A stretch of 64,000 bases of DNA from Dallia pectoralis (GCA_029465975.1 CM055762.1:3159386-3223385); one strand, 5' to 3'; counted from the first letter of the stretch, positions 36,201-48,240 are shown. A program made the numbers and translations. Notes: generated by a model not told the origin, from the sequence alone.

Positions 36201-39200
36201 CACAGTTAATACAGCAGTGCCGTATAAACCAACAGTTTCAGGTCTAGCCCTATAAACCAACTCACCGTAGATCTGTTGAATTCCTTTGAGGTCATCCTCT
36301 GGAAGTTGAAAATCGTCCGTTTCCATCCACTGATAGAAGGGAGCCATGATGGCCATTGGGTTATTTGAGTGTTCCAAACCCAGGGCGTGGCCTAGTTCGT
36401 GTACCGCAACAAGGAACAGATCATTGCCTGGATAGATCGAGAAAAGTGAAGGAGAGAGAGTGAAAGAGGGGGGGAGAGAGAGAGGGGGTGGAGAGAGAGA
36501 GAGAGAGAGGGAGAGAGAGCGTGGGGGAGAGAGAGAGAGTGAGAGAGGGGGGGGGGAGAGAGAGAGAGAGAGGGGGGGAGAGAGAGAGAGAGTGAGAGAG
36601 AGTGAGAGAGAGGGGGGGGAGAGAGAGAGTGAGAGAGAGGGGGGGAGAGAGAGTGAGAGAGAGTGAGAGAGAGAGAGGGGGGGGAGAGAGAGCGACCGGG
36701 AGTGAGAGAGAGCGACCGGGAGGCAGTAGGATATTCATTAGCACACTCTAGTCGCAGCAGAGGTACACGCACACGCTCGACTGAACCCTAAAATAGAGTG
36801 AGAGGTTCCCTTGTGTAACACGGCCGTGCCCGGAGCAGTGACCCCGAGCTGCGGCCAAAAGCAGGAAGTGTTAACGGAGTTATTGGTGTCACCGAGGAGG
36901 GGTGGGCAGAAAACGAGCGCCTTCAACAGACCCTTCAGGCGGCACCACACACAACGTTTCTCCATTCATCCCGGCGCTCCCCACGCGCGCCCACGAGGAG
37001 ACACTGGGCGTTCATTCAGAAGCCGGGACACTTCATCAATTCAGTCCGCCGACATGTGACACGAAAAGCTACTGAAAACATGACAAGCTACGAAGTCTGG
37101 GACGTATTGTTCCTGCTAGCACTTGGTAGTGTAGCCGCGAAACATTAATTAAAAAGCGGACATGAAGGGTTACAGTGCGTTTAGCAGGCAGATTTGACCC
37201 GGAGTGCCGGGTCTGGTGTAGGAGCTGGGGGGAAGTCGAGGAGTTTCCTTGCTTATTGTTCTCAGAGGCCAGTCAGGCAAGGACAACTGTAACGTCCATG
37301 TTATTAATGAGACTGCATCGGGCTGGCTGGGAGCTGGCTCAGTCAGTCAGTACGTTCCTGGCATAGAGAAGGAGAGATGCATTTATTGGCCAAAAGTCAA
37401 GCCTAGACAGAACCATTTAGGGCTTCTATAATTCATATGTAATCAAACGAGTGGGACTTCTAAGTGCCCCATTGGCTGATCCGTCTTGATGAGCTGATTA
37501 GTTATAATTAAATTCATGCAAATAAATGTTGGAGGTCTTACAGCTTACACGAAGGAGTGATAGTTACCTAACTAATAGAAAACAGGGACTCCAATGTAAG
37601 GCACTCTCATGTAAATCCTGTGTATGTGTGTGTGTGTTTGAAGTAATATAAGGCTGACTTTATAAGCTGACTTTAGTCTTAATTCTTCGCTGGTTTCACC
37701 AATTACCTTCCACTAACTTTCTCCACGAATCCACTCGGTATGTGGCAGAAATGTGTTTGTTTCGAGGGTTCGGGGTGTTCCCAGTGGAAAACCCAGTTAG
37801 TCAAATGTCTTCTGACAACTCGTACCCCAATGAATGCCTGCTGTTTGTCCCAGAGGAACTGGCAGCGAAGTATCGTCACACAAACAAGCGAACACATCTA
37901 TGACACGTTGACCACCACAACCGCCTTCCACAAAGAGCATCCTGTGCACCGTCACATTAAGCTGTGCACGGAAATGGCTTTGAATGTAATTGACCTATGA
38001 AGTAGTCTTGCCTTTGATGTAGGTTCCCAAATGATGACTTGGTACTTTCCCAGTGAATGACACATTATACCCTTGGATTGACCTTTGACCTGATCGATGG
38101 GCCGTCTTCCTCTGAACTGAAGGCTAAGCGTGATAAGCGACACGTCTGTACCGACGAACAGCAGCGCGTGGTATGACGTGATGTCCAAGACGGAAAGCTG
38201 GCATGTCATGGGCATTTCCTTTTGTCAGCTGCATGAAGCCCCGCCCCCCCACCACCACTTCCCCTCCAATCACAGTCTGTGACTTAACGGCCCATAAGCA
38301 CATCCATGTCCCTAAAAATAAACTCCAAATGAGAAAAGGAAGCGAGAGCAATTGTCTTCGGGCACAGAGCCAACTTATCCCCCCCCCCACGGAAATGAAC
38401 CCAGCAGCACACAGAACCCACATAAAATCCACATGAATGGATGAGCAGCTTCGTTTGACACTGAAGCATAACCCAGTCAAGTTTGTTTAAGCTTTGCAAA
38501 CGTGCCGGAAAAACACTGAGTCAACCGTTCTTATGAGCGTTTTACCAGGTTGAGAAACTGTTACGAGACCAGTGGTGAAGAGTTGCTGGCTACATAATGA
38601 TACAATCATGTTAACTGTTCTACCACCTACTGTGGAATTACCTGAACCTCAACACCCCCACTGTGGAATAACCTCAACACCCCCACTGTGGAATAACCTC
38701 AACACCCCCACTGTGGAATAACCTCAACACCCCCACTGTGGAATAACCTCAAGACGCCCACTGTGGAATAACCTCAACACCCCCACTGTGGAATAACCTC
38801 AACACCCCCACTGTGGAATAACCTCAACATGCCCACTGTGGAATAAATTCAACACCCCCACTGTGGAATAACCTCAACATGCCCACTGTGGAATAAATTC
38901 AACACCCCCACTGTGGAATAACCTCAACACCCCCACTGTGGAATAACCTCAACACGCCCACTGTGGAATAACCTCAACACGCCCACTGTGGAATAACCTC
39001 AACACGCCCACTGTGGAATAACCTCAACATGCCCACTGTGGAATAAATTCAACACCCCCACTGTGGAATAACCTCAACATGCCCACTGTGGAATAAATTC
39101 AACACCCCCACTGTGGAATAACCTCAACACCCCAACTGTGGAATAACCTCAACACGCCCACTGTGGAATAACCTCAACACGCCCACTGTGGAATAACCTC

Positions 39201-42200
39201 AACACCCCCACTGTGGAATAACCTCAACACCCCCACTGTGGAATAACCTCAACACCCCCACTGTGGAATAACCTCAACACCCCCACTGTGGAATAACCTC
39301 AACACCCCCACTGTGGAATAACCTCAACACCCCCACTGTGGAATAACCTCAACACCCCCACTGTGGAATAACCTCAACACCCCCACTGTGGAATAACCTC
39401 AACACCCCCACTGTGGAATAACCTCAACACCCCCACTGTGGAATAACCTCAACACGCCTACTGTGGAATAACCTCAACATCCCCACTGTGGAATAACCTC
39501 AACACCCCCACTGTGGAATAACCTCAACATGCCCACTGTGGAATAAATTCAACACCCCCACTGTGGAATAACCTCAACACGCCCACTGTGGAATAACCTC
39601 AACACGCCTACTGTGGAATAACCTCAACATCCCCACTGTGGAATAACCTCAACACCCCCACTGTGGAATAACCTCAACATGCCCACTGTGGAATAAATTC
39701 AACACCCCCACTGTGGAATAACCTCAACACCCCCACTGTGGAATGACCTCAACACGCCCACTGTGGAATAACCTCAACACCCCCACGGTGGAATAACCTC
39801 AACACCCCCACTGTGGAATAACCTCAACACCCCCACTGTGGAATAACCTCAAGGCAGGGGGGAGGGCAGGGGGAGGCAGGAGGAGGCAGGGCGAGGCAGG
39901 GGGAGGCAGGGGGAGGCAGGGGGAGGCAGGGCGAGGCAGGGGGAGGCAGGGCGAGGCAGGGCGAGGCCCAGTCAGACACTTAAGAGCTTGAGACTATGTT
40001 CCTCACCACCATCCATCACGTACCTTGCAAGTTGGCGTTGCCGAGAGTCCACGGCTCGTCGGAGTCAAAGTGTGTATCACCGCCCATCCCAGGGCCGGGG
40101 AAGTACGCGTGAGCCAGGAACCCGCCCTCGCCGTCAAAGGGTGAGCTGTCTCCGTGGAAACCCGAGGCGAAGAAGATCATGATGTCTGGCTCCTTACGGC
40201 GGCCGTATTTGATCTCCTGGTAAGGGATCTCGTCGAAGGTCAGGGGGGTCACCTTCTGCCACACACCAAAGGCCCTCCGGATGGCCTCGTATGAATTGTA
40301 CTCCCCAACTTTGGGCGTGTAGTTCTGTATGCTGCGACAGAACAAGGCCTCACTCATGTGAATATCACTCACGGACTGAGGCGCCTGCAGTAGTAGTAGT
40401 TGCGTGTGAAACAGTTCCGTTACCTGTAGGTCAGGTGGCTCTTGTTCCATTTGTGTCCGGTGAGAGCGTAGCGTTTCCGTCGAACGTTAATCTTGATCTC
40501 ACCTCCAAACTTGTCTGGGACTCCACAGCGAGGCCGTCTCATGGCTCTGGGAGGAGAAATAAGCATTAGACTTCCCAGTCTAGAGATATATTAAGAGAAA
40601 TGTTCTTGGTGATAGCTAACATCCTACAGGAGGGTTCTAGAAGCTTTCCTAGTAGCGACTAAGGCGCTACATGCGACCATAGAAATGTTCACGGGCATGA
40701 CCGTGCGTTAAATGTCTACTAATCAATCTCTTGTGTGACTTTCTTTCTGTTTGGGATTTGATACCTAACCNNNNNNNNNNNNNNNNNNNNNNNNNNNNNN
40801 NNNNNNNNNNNNNNNNNNNNNNNNNNNNNNNNNNNNNNNNNNNNNNNNNNNNNNNNNNNNNNNNNNNNNNNNNNNNNNNNNNNNNNNNNNNNNNNNNNNN
40901 NNNNNNNNNNNNNNNNNNNNNNNNNNNNNNNNNNNNNNNNNNNNNNNNNNNNNNNNNNNNNNNNNNNNNNNNNNNNNNNNNNNNNNNNNNNNNNNNNNNN
41001 NNNNNNNNNNNNNNNNNNNNNNNNNNNNNNNNNNNNNNNNNNNNNNNNNNNNNNNNNNNNNNNNNNNNNNNNNNNNNNNNNNNNNNNNNNNNNNNNNNNN
41101 NNNNNNNNNNNNNNNNNNNNNNNNNNNNNNNNNNNNNNNNNNNNNNNNNNNNNNNNNNNNNNNNNNNNNNNNNNNNNNNNNNNNNNNNNNNNNNNNNNNN
41201 NNNNNNNNNNNNNNNNNNNNNNNNNNNNNNNNNNNNNNNNNNNNNNNNNNNNNNNNNNNNNNNNNNNNNNATATATATATATATATATCACTGTATTTTA
41301 GTTTTTCAGAATATCTATATAAATGCATCTGAATGGCTGAAGTGGTGAATCACTGTTATGACAACTGCATGTCAGCTATTAATATAATCTAACTGTATTA
41401 CATGAACACATTTCCCATAGTACAGACAGACTCAAAGAAAAAAGAAAAAAACTTTTCAAGATACATCCGTTTCTGAACAACAAGATCACAGTAACGGCAT
41501 TAGTTAGGTCGATACACCACTGACTTTTTCCGTCGTAAGGACCGCCTTTGGAACGTGACTGACAAAGTGATGTCCGATGGCTTATTTCTTCAAAGCGCTG
41601 CTCGATGCTTAACTCGTTTGCGGAGGCATCTTAGTTCGTTCCTCATAGTATATAGAATGTGTTTCACTGTGAGGTGAACAGATTGATCGTTTTACCACCC
41701 TTCACGACCCTTGTCGTCTGATTACTGTTTTCTGCGCTTTGTCGCACTTTTTAAACCTGAACAACGTCCCTATAATGGAAGTTGCTCTGGTCTTTTTGAC
41801 CAACTCCTCTGTGTTGTGTGCAGCGTTTTCAGACATTTCTTCGTTTATGAACAAGGCTGTGTGGGATCTCACGTTATACCGAGGATTCGCCGGCGTAGAC
41901 TGTCTGACGCTGATGATGACATAGCCTAAAGCACTTCTTTCCGAAAGGCTCTACTGCGGTAAGACGGTATCGTCAAAATCTATACAGTAGGCTAAACTCA
42001 TACCGGTATAGTTTTTGCATTTTCATACCATCCAACTCTTAAGAGTTGTAAAAGGCAAACCAAACCTTCTTTCCCCTAACTCCAAAAGCGCACCTCGCAG
42101 CGTTCCAGTGGGTATTTATTGAAGGGCGTTGGAACAAGCGCCATGGGCTGGACCATGTTATAAAACCTTTTAAAAGCAAAGTGCTTCAGTCTGTGCACTA

Positions 42201-43094
42201 GCCCTTTTTGGATCATCTGTGATGAATACAAAGCATGACTATAGCTCCTGGAGGGGAGTGGAGCTCAGGACTTCTTTTGCTCCAATCAGCCACTCAGCCA
42301 GCAGCGCTTTCAATGAGTCCTTGAGCCTACCTGCCAAAAATAAAGGCCTCCCAGATCCAGCCATTCAAGAGATATTGTAAAATGAATTTGACTCAGAATG
42401 TGTGTGTGTTTATGTGTGTGTGTGTGTGTGTGTCCGCGTCCCGCGCAATGTCAGCCAAGACACTAACAAATGGAGAATGCTTTAATTCCCAGGACTTGGT
42501 AGGCTGCCATGTTTTGGTCTTAACCTGCAGCAGCAATGGAGAGCGTGACACAGAAACAGCCCGACGGAGAGACAGCAGAGACAGGGAGACAGCGTGACAG
42601 GGAGACAGGGGGAAAGGGAGACAGGGAGACAGCAGAGACAAGGAGACAGCAGAGACAAGGAGACAGCACGACAGGGAGACAGCACGACAGGGAGACAGCC
42701 TGACAGGGAGAGCATAAAAACTAAGAGACAGTGGTAGGACATTAAAAGCACACAATTGCTTTGACATTCCAATCATATTGGGTCAGTGGACTGAAGGACC
42801 GGCACCTTTGTTACCTGGGGCCCACTGTGCTCTCTGCACTCTGTGACTGGATGAGTGAACTGTACTATACCCACACAAACAGACCCACGTTCTCCGGTGC
42901 CAAATGTCAGAACCGGAGCCAACAACTATTTCATATTTATGACTTAGTCACAGGGGAATGGAGCTCTTAAAGTATTTACTTCACTGTTCTTTTCAGTCAC
43001 ACACACACACACACACACACACAAACCCTTACACACACACAAACCCTTACACACACAAACCCTTACACACACACACACACACACACACAAACCC

Positions 43095-43130
<36 letters not shown>

Positions 43131-43164
43131 CCTTACACACACAAACACACACACACACAAACCC

Positions 43165-43201
<37 letters not shown>

Positions 43202-46200
43202 AGTAAAAGGCTAATCACGTGGCTCTGCTTTTTTGACATGGGTTAGGATATTGAATTAAAGCATTGTAGCATTTTACGCTAATGATATGTTGCTATAGTG
43301 TGAGGTGCAATGGATTTTGGAGTGATTTCCGTTTACCTGAGGGACTGATAAAGTGCCATGCCTATACCCTCCTGTTTATAGAGTCAGTGCTAAATAAAGT
43401 CACATATTGAATCGCTGTGTGACCATGACATTGTTTGATTTTACCACATGTGACTGGTTAATGAATCAGGCACAGTCCGACTCTGTAACAAGTTTCTTTT
43501 TAGAGAGATTGGGAGGGAGAAAACACAGGGGGAAAAACACACACTCATGTTTGTAAATACTTAACAATCAACTTATTGAAATTTTTCTTTTGACATTTCT
43601 GAGTTTAATATAAACTGTTTATTCGGGACTCCTTTCGTTTAGTGGACGATTCCGGTGCCGAGAGCAAGGCGCCATTTTGATTTGATCGCAGATGTAGCAA
43701 GAGAGAAGGCCGAGAGTAACAGACAACTCTGGACGGGGAGATGGTCACCGTTAGAGCTAATGACATTTCCCCTTGTCATTACCATTTGCCATGGCGACGG
43801 GCGGCCACATGGGAACACGGAGGAACGGGTCGGAATGTGGAGAATAAGCGTGCGGCCCATTCCGTGATAAAGCAGGACGAGCGTGAGCTTGGATCTTCCA
43901 ACGTCAGGGGGGTAAAAACTGAGGAGCAAGATAAGAGTTTCAGAAGCTACACAGTGTCCTCTGCATTCTTAATAAACTCCAGCCCCCCTCCCTCCCCTCA
44001 TTTGGTTGGTCTCACTCTCTCCTCTCTGAAACAGTCCTCTCCGGACAAGAGCTCTCATTGTTGCGCCTGGACTGCTGACCCAAATGTCTCTCCTCTCGTC
44101 GGGTCCCGTTTAGAAAACAGCTGTCCAAACGGCCGTCACACCCGGGGCACAGCTGAGCCGGCCGCCTCTGCCGCTCTCTCTCTCTCTCTCCCCTCTCTCT
44201 CTCTCTCCCTCTAAATCGTTTTATCGCTCCTCTGTCTCCCACTCCATCTCTGTTCACCAGACAGTGTGGGAGAGTGGCCTCCTCTGATAGCCCAAGGGGG
44301 GCAGAGAGCACGAGCGAGAAATATCAGTCAACGCCGGAGGACCGATCCATACGAGTTAGAGCTCAGCAGAACGTATGTGCTTGTTGTGAATGCGTGCTGA
44401 GCTATTGCTTTGTATTGAACGGAGTTCACATCAGATACAGGCTATTAGGGTAATTGTTTAACAAAGACACACACACACACACGCGCGAAGCAGGGAATGC
44501 TCAGGCGAACACCAGTCCACACCTCGAGGACAGACGTTGACAGAAAGGCGTCAACAAACAGGTGGTCCTCGTCCGTCTACACCTCGCCCCAGATAAAGCC
44601 CCTTCAATCCCTCAGTCAACAGGTCTTCCCGGACGACACTTAAAGAACCCATTACAACTTAAACAGCAGAATGTTAATTCTCTGCCAGGATGTTGCCTGT
44701 CGGGACAAGAAAGAGCCCCCGGTCTTTTTGTCTGCTTTAAACAATGGCTGCCGGGTCAGCAACAACATCTGTGAATTGAAGACTCCCTCTTTATTGTGAA
44801 CCGTCAGTTTAGCCAAACACAACTTAACAGTGCACAAAACCAACACACAGAAACTAACCCTCCAACTTAGATAAGGACGCTGGCCCAACCCAGCACCCAT
44901 GTATTGACCGGCTGATTGATTTTCATCTGAGATTCTTTATTTTCAATAGCGATTTAATATGTTTTATTCATGTTTTGTGCCGTATCTGTTCTACATGTTC
45001 AATGCCTCACAAAAGTATTTTATTCCTTGAATACTCGATTAGAAATGGTACGCCGGAATTTGGTTCCGTTTGAAATTTTATTTTACAACACTGACACTGA
45101 AAATGTATTCGTGAAGAGCGTAATCTCAGGCTGATGATACGCCTACTTGAATGCATACGGGAAACCAACTGCTGTTGCTACGTTGAGTTTCCGTGTTGCT
45201 CATGGGATATAAATACCGTGGGGAATTTAGATTAGATGTGTCAACGTGTTTGAAGTGTTTGCAGCTCTGTAGGCTAGTTTTGTCCAGAAGTGGTGACACA
45301 CAGTTAATGTTTCGTCAACCTCCGTACATCATTGTTTGGAATGTCAATGTGGCCAAAGTGGTGATTTATAAGAATCTGGACGATTTTACAATGTTAGTTT
45401 GTCAACACCAATACTCACGATTTTAAAGCAAGCTATTCCAACCTTGAGTTGGGATCACTGAACAGCAGTTGGAAACACGGCAACAATAGTTTTCGTTTTG
45501 CGTACGACGTGTGCACAAGCTATTTTGCCCAAAATGTTTTCAGATTTTTTATTTTATCTATTAAAGATGCATTAAATGCACTGTAGCTAGCTGTTTCTTG
45601 TTGGGCGAATTTCTTTCATATGTGAACATTGGAATCTATCACAGCATAGGGGTTGAATACTTTCGCGAACAACATGTTTTTTTTTTTCAATGTATTTATA
45701 ATGATTAGTTTACCAATTAAATATGAATAGGAACACATTCTCATTTTCAGCAATGAAAGCTAATCATATACTGTTTTTACTATCCCAGCTCAGGTTTTTA
45801 AACTAGCAAGCGTTCGTTCACTCGTCCCATGCTAAGCTGCCTTGCAACCTGGTTGCTAGCATTTTTAATACCTTCGAACGGCGTCCGTTTTTTCTTGCAT
45901 TTGTATGTTATTCTGAGAGACATGCCCTCAATGAGAGGCTGTCAACCGCTGTGGCCTCACCACACACAGTCCAACACCCCAGAGACCAAGCAAGTCCCAC
46001 ACTGCAGTACCACAACACAGCCACACTGGTCTGATGGCAGCCACATCCGTTTCTGGGAGAACAGCACTGGGAAGGAGCCGAACCCTGGTAGTTGGAACTT
46101 GTTAGCCAATTCTGGGTATATCTGAAGTAATCTACCACAGGTCCGGCAGGTGTGGGAACTATGTTTACCCACGTGTTGGCAATGGTTCCAGAAAGATTGG

Positions 46201-47317
46201 GGAGATTCAGACATGTATTTTTTCATATAATAATGTCAAAGTGGCCTGACAGTTTCGATAGAGGCATGACACAACAACCAAGCTCAACGGCAGTGACCCG
46301 TTAGAGAAAAACAAACAGTGTGCAAAACTGACCCCTTCATTAAGCCTTGACCTGACAGGAGAGGCTAAGCACTAAAATAAACAGAGATTGGTTAAGTGGG
46401 TGCAGCTGGGACAAAGTCCACAAAAACACAGACCTGAACAATAACAAGGAAGAAAGTGTATTAACAAACAGCCAATGTTGCAATGTTGCACCAAAACTGG
46501 CACTCCACATCGAAAGAAGAACGAGTGGAAGTTCTCTAGACAATCTCGGTGACATTCATTTCGGAGGGAGATTTCGTTGTCAGTTTCCTTTAGCCCACAT
46601 GCAGACTAGAAACCAACACAGCCTTCTGTTGCAGACATGAAAAGGGAAACTGTGCTGGCAAAATCAACTAATCCCCCATGAATAAAGCCATGTAGTTAAT
46701 TCAAAGCAACTAGTGAGTTAAACAATTCAGTCTATTTTTTCAACTATTTTTAGAAACCAAAACATCCCTACGAGTAGGAACTTTATGTTGGACAAATACT
46801 GAGGACACTGTCTATGTGCGTACAGACTGAGGAACAATACAGAGAGTGGATTGCTGTATCCGACCCAGAAATCCTCTCAGGGCAGCTTCTTTCCACATAT
46901 GGTGCTGACTGCATCAGTGTGTCAGTGTGTCAGTGAATGAGCGCTGTGGGTGTATTTTGGCTATAGCAGCATATAGCCTTTTTCGGGGAGAAGTTCCAGG
47001 ACAGGAGGACCCACAGCCGGGAGAGTGCTGTTCACATCGAGATGTCATCATCTGGCTCGGGTCATTAAGTTCAAAATGCATGCGCTAAACTCCCCAATGC
47101 TCCTCTCCCAATAAATAACACAAATGTTATTAAGTCCCCATTCTCAACTCACATATCGCTTCTGCAAAAATAGATAAAAACATGATTGTTCACATATTTT
47201 CATTCCAAGATGGTCAAACACCACTGTCTAAAGTTGACAGCTGTGTGCCATTTGGTGGGATGTATATGTGTGAATAGGATGTCCTATGTGTTTTTATGAA
47301 TATTATGATACAACTAG

Positions 47318-47365
<48 letters not shown>

Positions 47366-47529
47366 TCAAAACACAACCTTGTTGAAAACAGGGATCCAAT
47401 TACCTCGGGATTAAACGCGTCCCCGTCTCCTCCGTGGACCCCGAGACAGGTGACCCAAAGCACGAGAAGCAACGGAATGCAAGTCCGTCTCCAGAGCAAC
47501 CGGATCCAGCTTCCCCACACGGACGCCAT
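29801..47529 (-). CDS. mmp15: Matrix metalloproteinase-15 (MT2-MMP), exon 2 not visible
   Basis: Membrane-anchored zinc endopeptidase that cleaves extracellular matrix and activates other proteases at the cell surface. Visible exons, 5' to 3': 47529-47404, 40546-40424, 40331-40024, 36427-36266, 35898-35612, 33562-33424, 31135-30985, 30785-30667, 30261-29801. Phases agree at every visible junction. The product has a signal peptide, cysteine switch PRCGVPD, furin site RRKR, catalytic domain with HELGHALGLEH and Met-turn, Pro-rich hinge, four-blade hemopexin domain, stalk, one membrane helix and a short tail ending CKRSLQDWV. The tail and the QRKGAP motif match MMP15 better than MMP14. Visible coding length is 1876 nt. 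With an exon 2 of about 149 nt the product would be about 674 aa, against 669 in human. Exon 2 is not seen and may lie in the N gap. Confidence 0.93.
30667..30785 (-). CDS. mmp15: mmp15 exon 9: hemopexin blades 3-4
   Basis: 119 nt encoding YWRFNEQSRAVDKDYPKPI and PTSPKGAFLSDDG; donor GGAG|GTGAGT. Confidence 0.93.
30985..31135 (-). CDS. mmp15: mmp15 exon 8: hemopexin blades 2-3
   Basis: 151 nt encoding DKYWLFREANLEPGYPQEL and IPYDRIETAIWWEPSG through FFKEDR. Confidence 0.94.
31136..33423. other. mmp15 intron 7
   Basis: 2.3-kb intron holding a Tc1-like relic (32280-32960) and a short GTGCATGTGAGC-type repeat near 33360. No other feature seen. Confidence 0.6.
32280..32960 (+). mobile_element. 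Tc1-like transposon relic in mmp15 intron
   Basis: Contains ATACCCCATAATGACAACAT near the left, a degenerate CTGAATGCCAAG-type block (TTTGAATGCCAGGAACTATG), GTTATGCTATGGGAATGCTT (the IMLWGCF block) and a right end with GTGTCTGAATTCTTTT. These are landmarks of the same fish Tc1 family as at 24.5-25.6 kb, but here on the plus strand and heavily deleted. Confidence 0.5.
33424..33562 (-). CDS. mmp15: mmp15 exon 7: hemopexin blades 1-2
   Basis: 139 nt encoding GRWFWRVRRNRVLDNYPMPI through AAYERHDGKFVFFKG, a hemopexin repeat close to human MMP15. Confidence 0.94.
33563..35611. other. mmp15 intron 6
   Basis: About 2 kb without a further feature beyond a short CA run near 34210. Confidence 0.6.
35612..35898 (-). 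CDS. mmp15: mmp15 exon 6: proline-rich hinge
   Basis: 287 nt. The long hinge is rich in Pro, Lys and Arg (PPKAPPRAPPNSPPNVPPRR) and runs into the first hemopexin strand, GPNICEGNFDTVTMLRGE. The opposite strand is strongly G-rich here. Confidence 0.93.
36266..36427 (-). CDS. mmp15: mmp15 exon 5: active-site helix
   Basis: 162 nt with VAVHELGHALGLEHSNNP (three zinc-binding His and catalytic Glu), the Met-turn MAPFYQW and LPEDDLKGIQQIYG closing the catalytic domain. Confidence 0.95.
36436..36722. repeat. GA-rich low-complexity tract in mmp15 intron 4
   Basis: About 285 bp of GAGAGAG with GGGGGG interruptions, starting 9 bp past the exon 5 acceptor. On the transcribed strand it is a very long pyrimidine tract directly before the acceptor. 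Confidence 0.92.
38628..39852. repeat. 25-bp minisatellite in mmp15 intron 4
   Basis: About 48 copies of a 25-bp unit (ACCCCCACTGTGGAATAACC plus TCAAC). Variants with CATGCCC and with AAATTC recur together, forming repeated multi-unit blocks. Confidence 0.95.
39853..39965. repeat. 10-bp G-rich tandem repeat
   Basis: About 11 copies of GGGGGAGGCA/GGGCGAGGCA directly adjoining the 25-bp array, 60 bp from exon 4. The plus strand has closely spaced G-runs. Confidence 0.9.
40024..40331 (-). CDS. mmp15: mmp15 exon 4: catalytic domain, first part
   Basis: 308 nt from IQNYTPKVG through the MT-loop-like segment YQEIKYGRRKEPDIM, then SGFHGDSSPFDGEGGFLAH and FPGPGMGGDTHFDSDEPW. These hold the structural zinc and calcium ligands. 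A 92-bp intron separates it from exon 3. Confidence 0.94.
40424..40546 (-). CDS. mmp15: mmp15 exon 3: cysteine switch and furin site
   Basis: 123 nt. It encodes AMRRPRCGVPDKFGG, whose Cys holds the enzyme latent, and NVRRKRYALTG, the furin cleavage site that releases the propeptide. It begins with one base of a split codon and ends TACAG|GTAACG. Confidence 0.92.
40771..41270. other. Assembly gap, 500 N
   Basis: Exactly 500 N, which may be a placeholder size. An (AT)n run starts right after it. It lies in the mmp15 interval where exon 2 is expected. Confidence 0.98.
42560..42715. repeat. GACAGGGAGACAGC-type tandem repeat
   Basis: About 150 bp of imperfect 10-20 bp units built from GGAGACAGCAGAGACA. 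Confidence 0.85.
42998..43200. repeat. CA repeat with ACAAACCCTTAC units
   Basis: CA dinucleotides punctuated at irregular intervals by AAACCCTTACACAC. Confidence 0.92.
44165..44214. repeat. (CT)n microsatellite
   Basis: CTCTCTCT run with CCC interruptions. Confidence 0.85.
44990..45680. mobile_element. Possible decayed Tc1-type repeat
   Basis: The left part (GCCTCACAAAAGTATTTTAT) and right part (TAGGGGTTGAATACTTTCGC) resemble opposite ends of a fish repeat with CAAAAGTATTCA-type termini. The interior is not recognisable. Weak evidence. Confidence 0.3.
47318..47364. repeat. (TG)n microsatellite
   Basis: About 23 TG repeats, 40 bp inside the mmp15 first intron from the exon 1 donor. Confidence 0.93.
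47404..47529 (-). CDS. mmp15: mmp15 exon 1: signal peptide
   Basis: 42 codons from ATG 47529, ending at donor GAG|GTAATT in phase 0. The hydrophobic core IPLLLVLWVTCLGV is a signal peptide. The only in-frame alternative upstream is a TTG, so this ATG is chosen. Confidence 0.85.
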
Positions 47530-48240
47530 TCTCCCGACGTGCCCAGACCCCCCCGGGCGCAATCCTTCACCAGGACAAGCGCAAAGAGACGCCCTGTCCG
47601 AGTGTCCCCCTGCGCCTCTGGATTGCGAGGACCTTCAATTTCTCCAAAAGTGTCAACTGCAAATGTCAATGATCATATCAGACACCAATAAGGACAATGG
47701 CACCCATCAGACCTCAAAATCGATATGGTCTATTCGCATATCCAGAGGTGTAGCAGGGGTCGTGAATGTGGTCCATTGGATTTTCACACCGGTGTGACTG
47801 ATCCTCTTCCCAGTACCCAGTCGGAATAGCGCACAGACCCACAATAGGGGCTAAAGTCCCGCACTGATACTGGATACGTACACGCGCATTAATTCATGGG
47901 AGCAGGTCCCAGTCGTACTCGCAGTTCCTGCTCGGGATTTGCGCACAACCGCACTTTCCTAACGTGCGCCTTAATTGAAGCGCGTCCCGGTGCGAGAAGC
48001 GCGCAGCCCCCGACGCACGGATAGACAGCAGTTAAGAGTAACTCATATGACGCTCAATGAAGTAACGGGTCCAAGTTGGACGGCAATAAATAATTAACGG
48101 ACCCGATGAGGAAGTGGTCCGCAGCAGACGACCGACACTACTGAACCCAGCGTGTTTTGTCCGCGCACGGACCGCTGTTTCCGGAGGGCGTTATCTGCGG
48201 AAGTGCCCCCCGCCCACAATCCCCGCCCCACCACACACCC
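47530..48240 (-). promoter_or_regulatory. CpG-rich probable mmp15 promoter and 5' UTR
   Basis: Directly upstream of the mmp15 start. CpG dinucleotides are dense, especially at 47860-48230 (GAAGCGCGTCCCGGTGCGAG), unlike the surrounding DNA. This fits a CpG-island promoter. No single start site can be fixed from sequence. Confidence 0.5.

Larger units (their letters stand above)
41271..47403. other. mmp15 first-intron region
   Basis: I looked on the minus strand for the propeptide exon (YGYLP and MQRFYG-type codons) and did not find it. The region holds microsatellites and a possible decayed Tc1-type repeat. Confidence 0.5.

Noticed and set aside
36460..36772. Ser/Leu/Pro-rich and Glu/Arg-rich frames on both strands
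   Set aside because: Low-complexity GA/CT repeat in an mmp15 intron.
38628..39852. CRISPR-like or satellite-coded array
   Set aside because: Contiguous 25-bp units with no spacers, within an mmp15 intron.
40719..41348. Open frames of about 190-205 codons across 40.7-41.3 kb
   Set aside because: They consist of translated N from the assembly gap.
45829..46226. Possible mmp15 exon 2 in minus frames such as the one with ELANKFQLPGFGSF
   Set aside because: No resemblance to an MMP propeptide, and no matching acceptor/donor phases.
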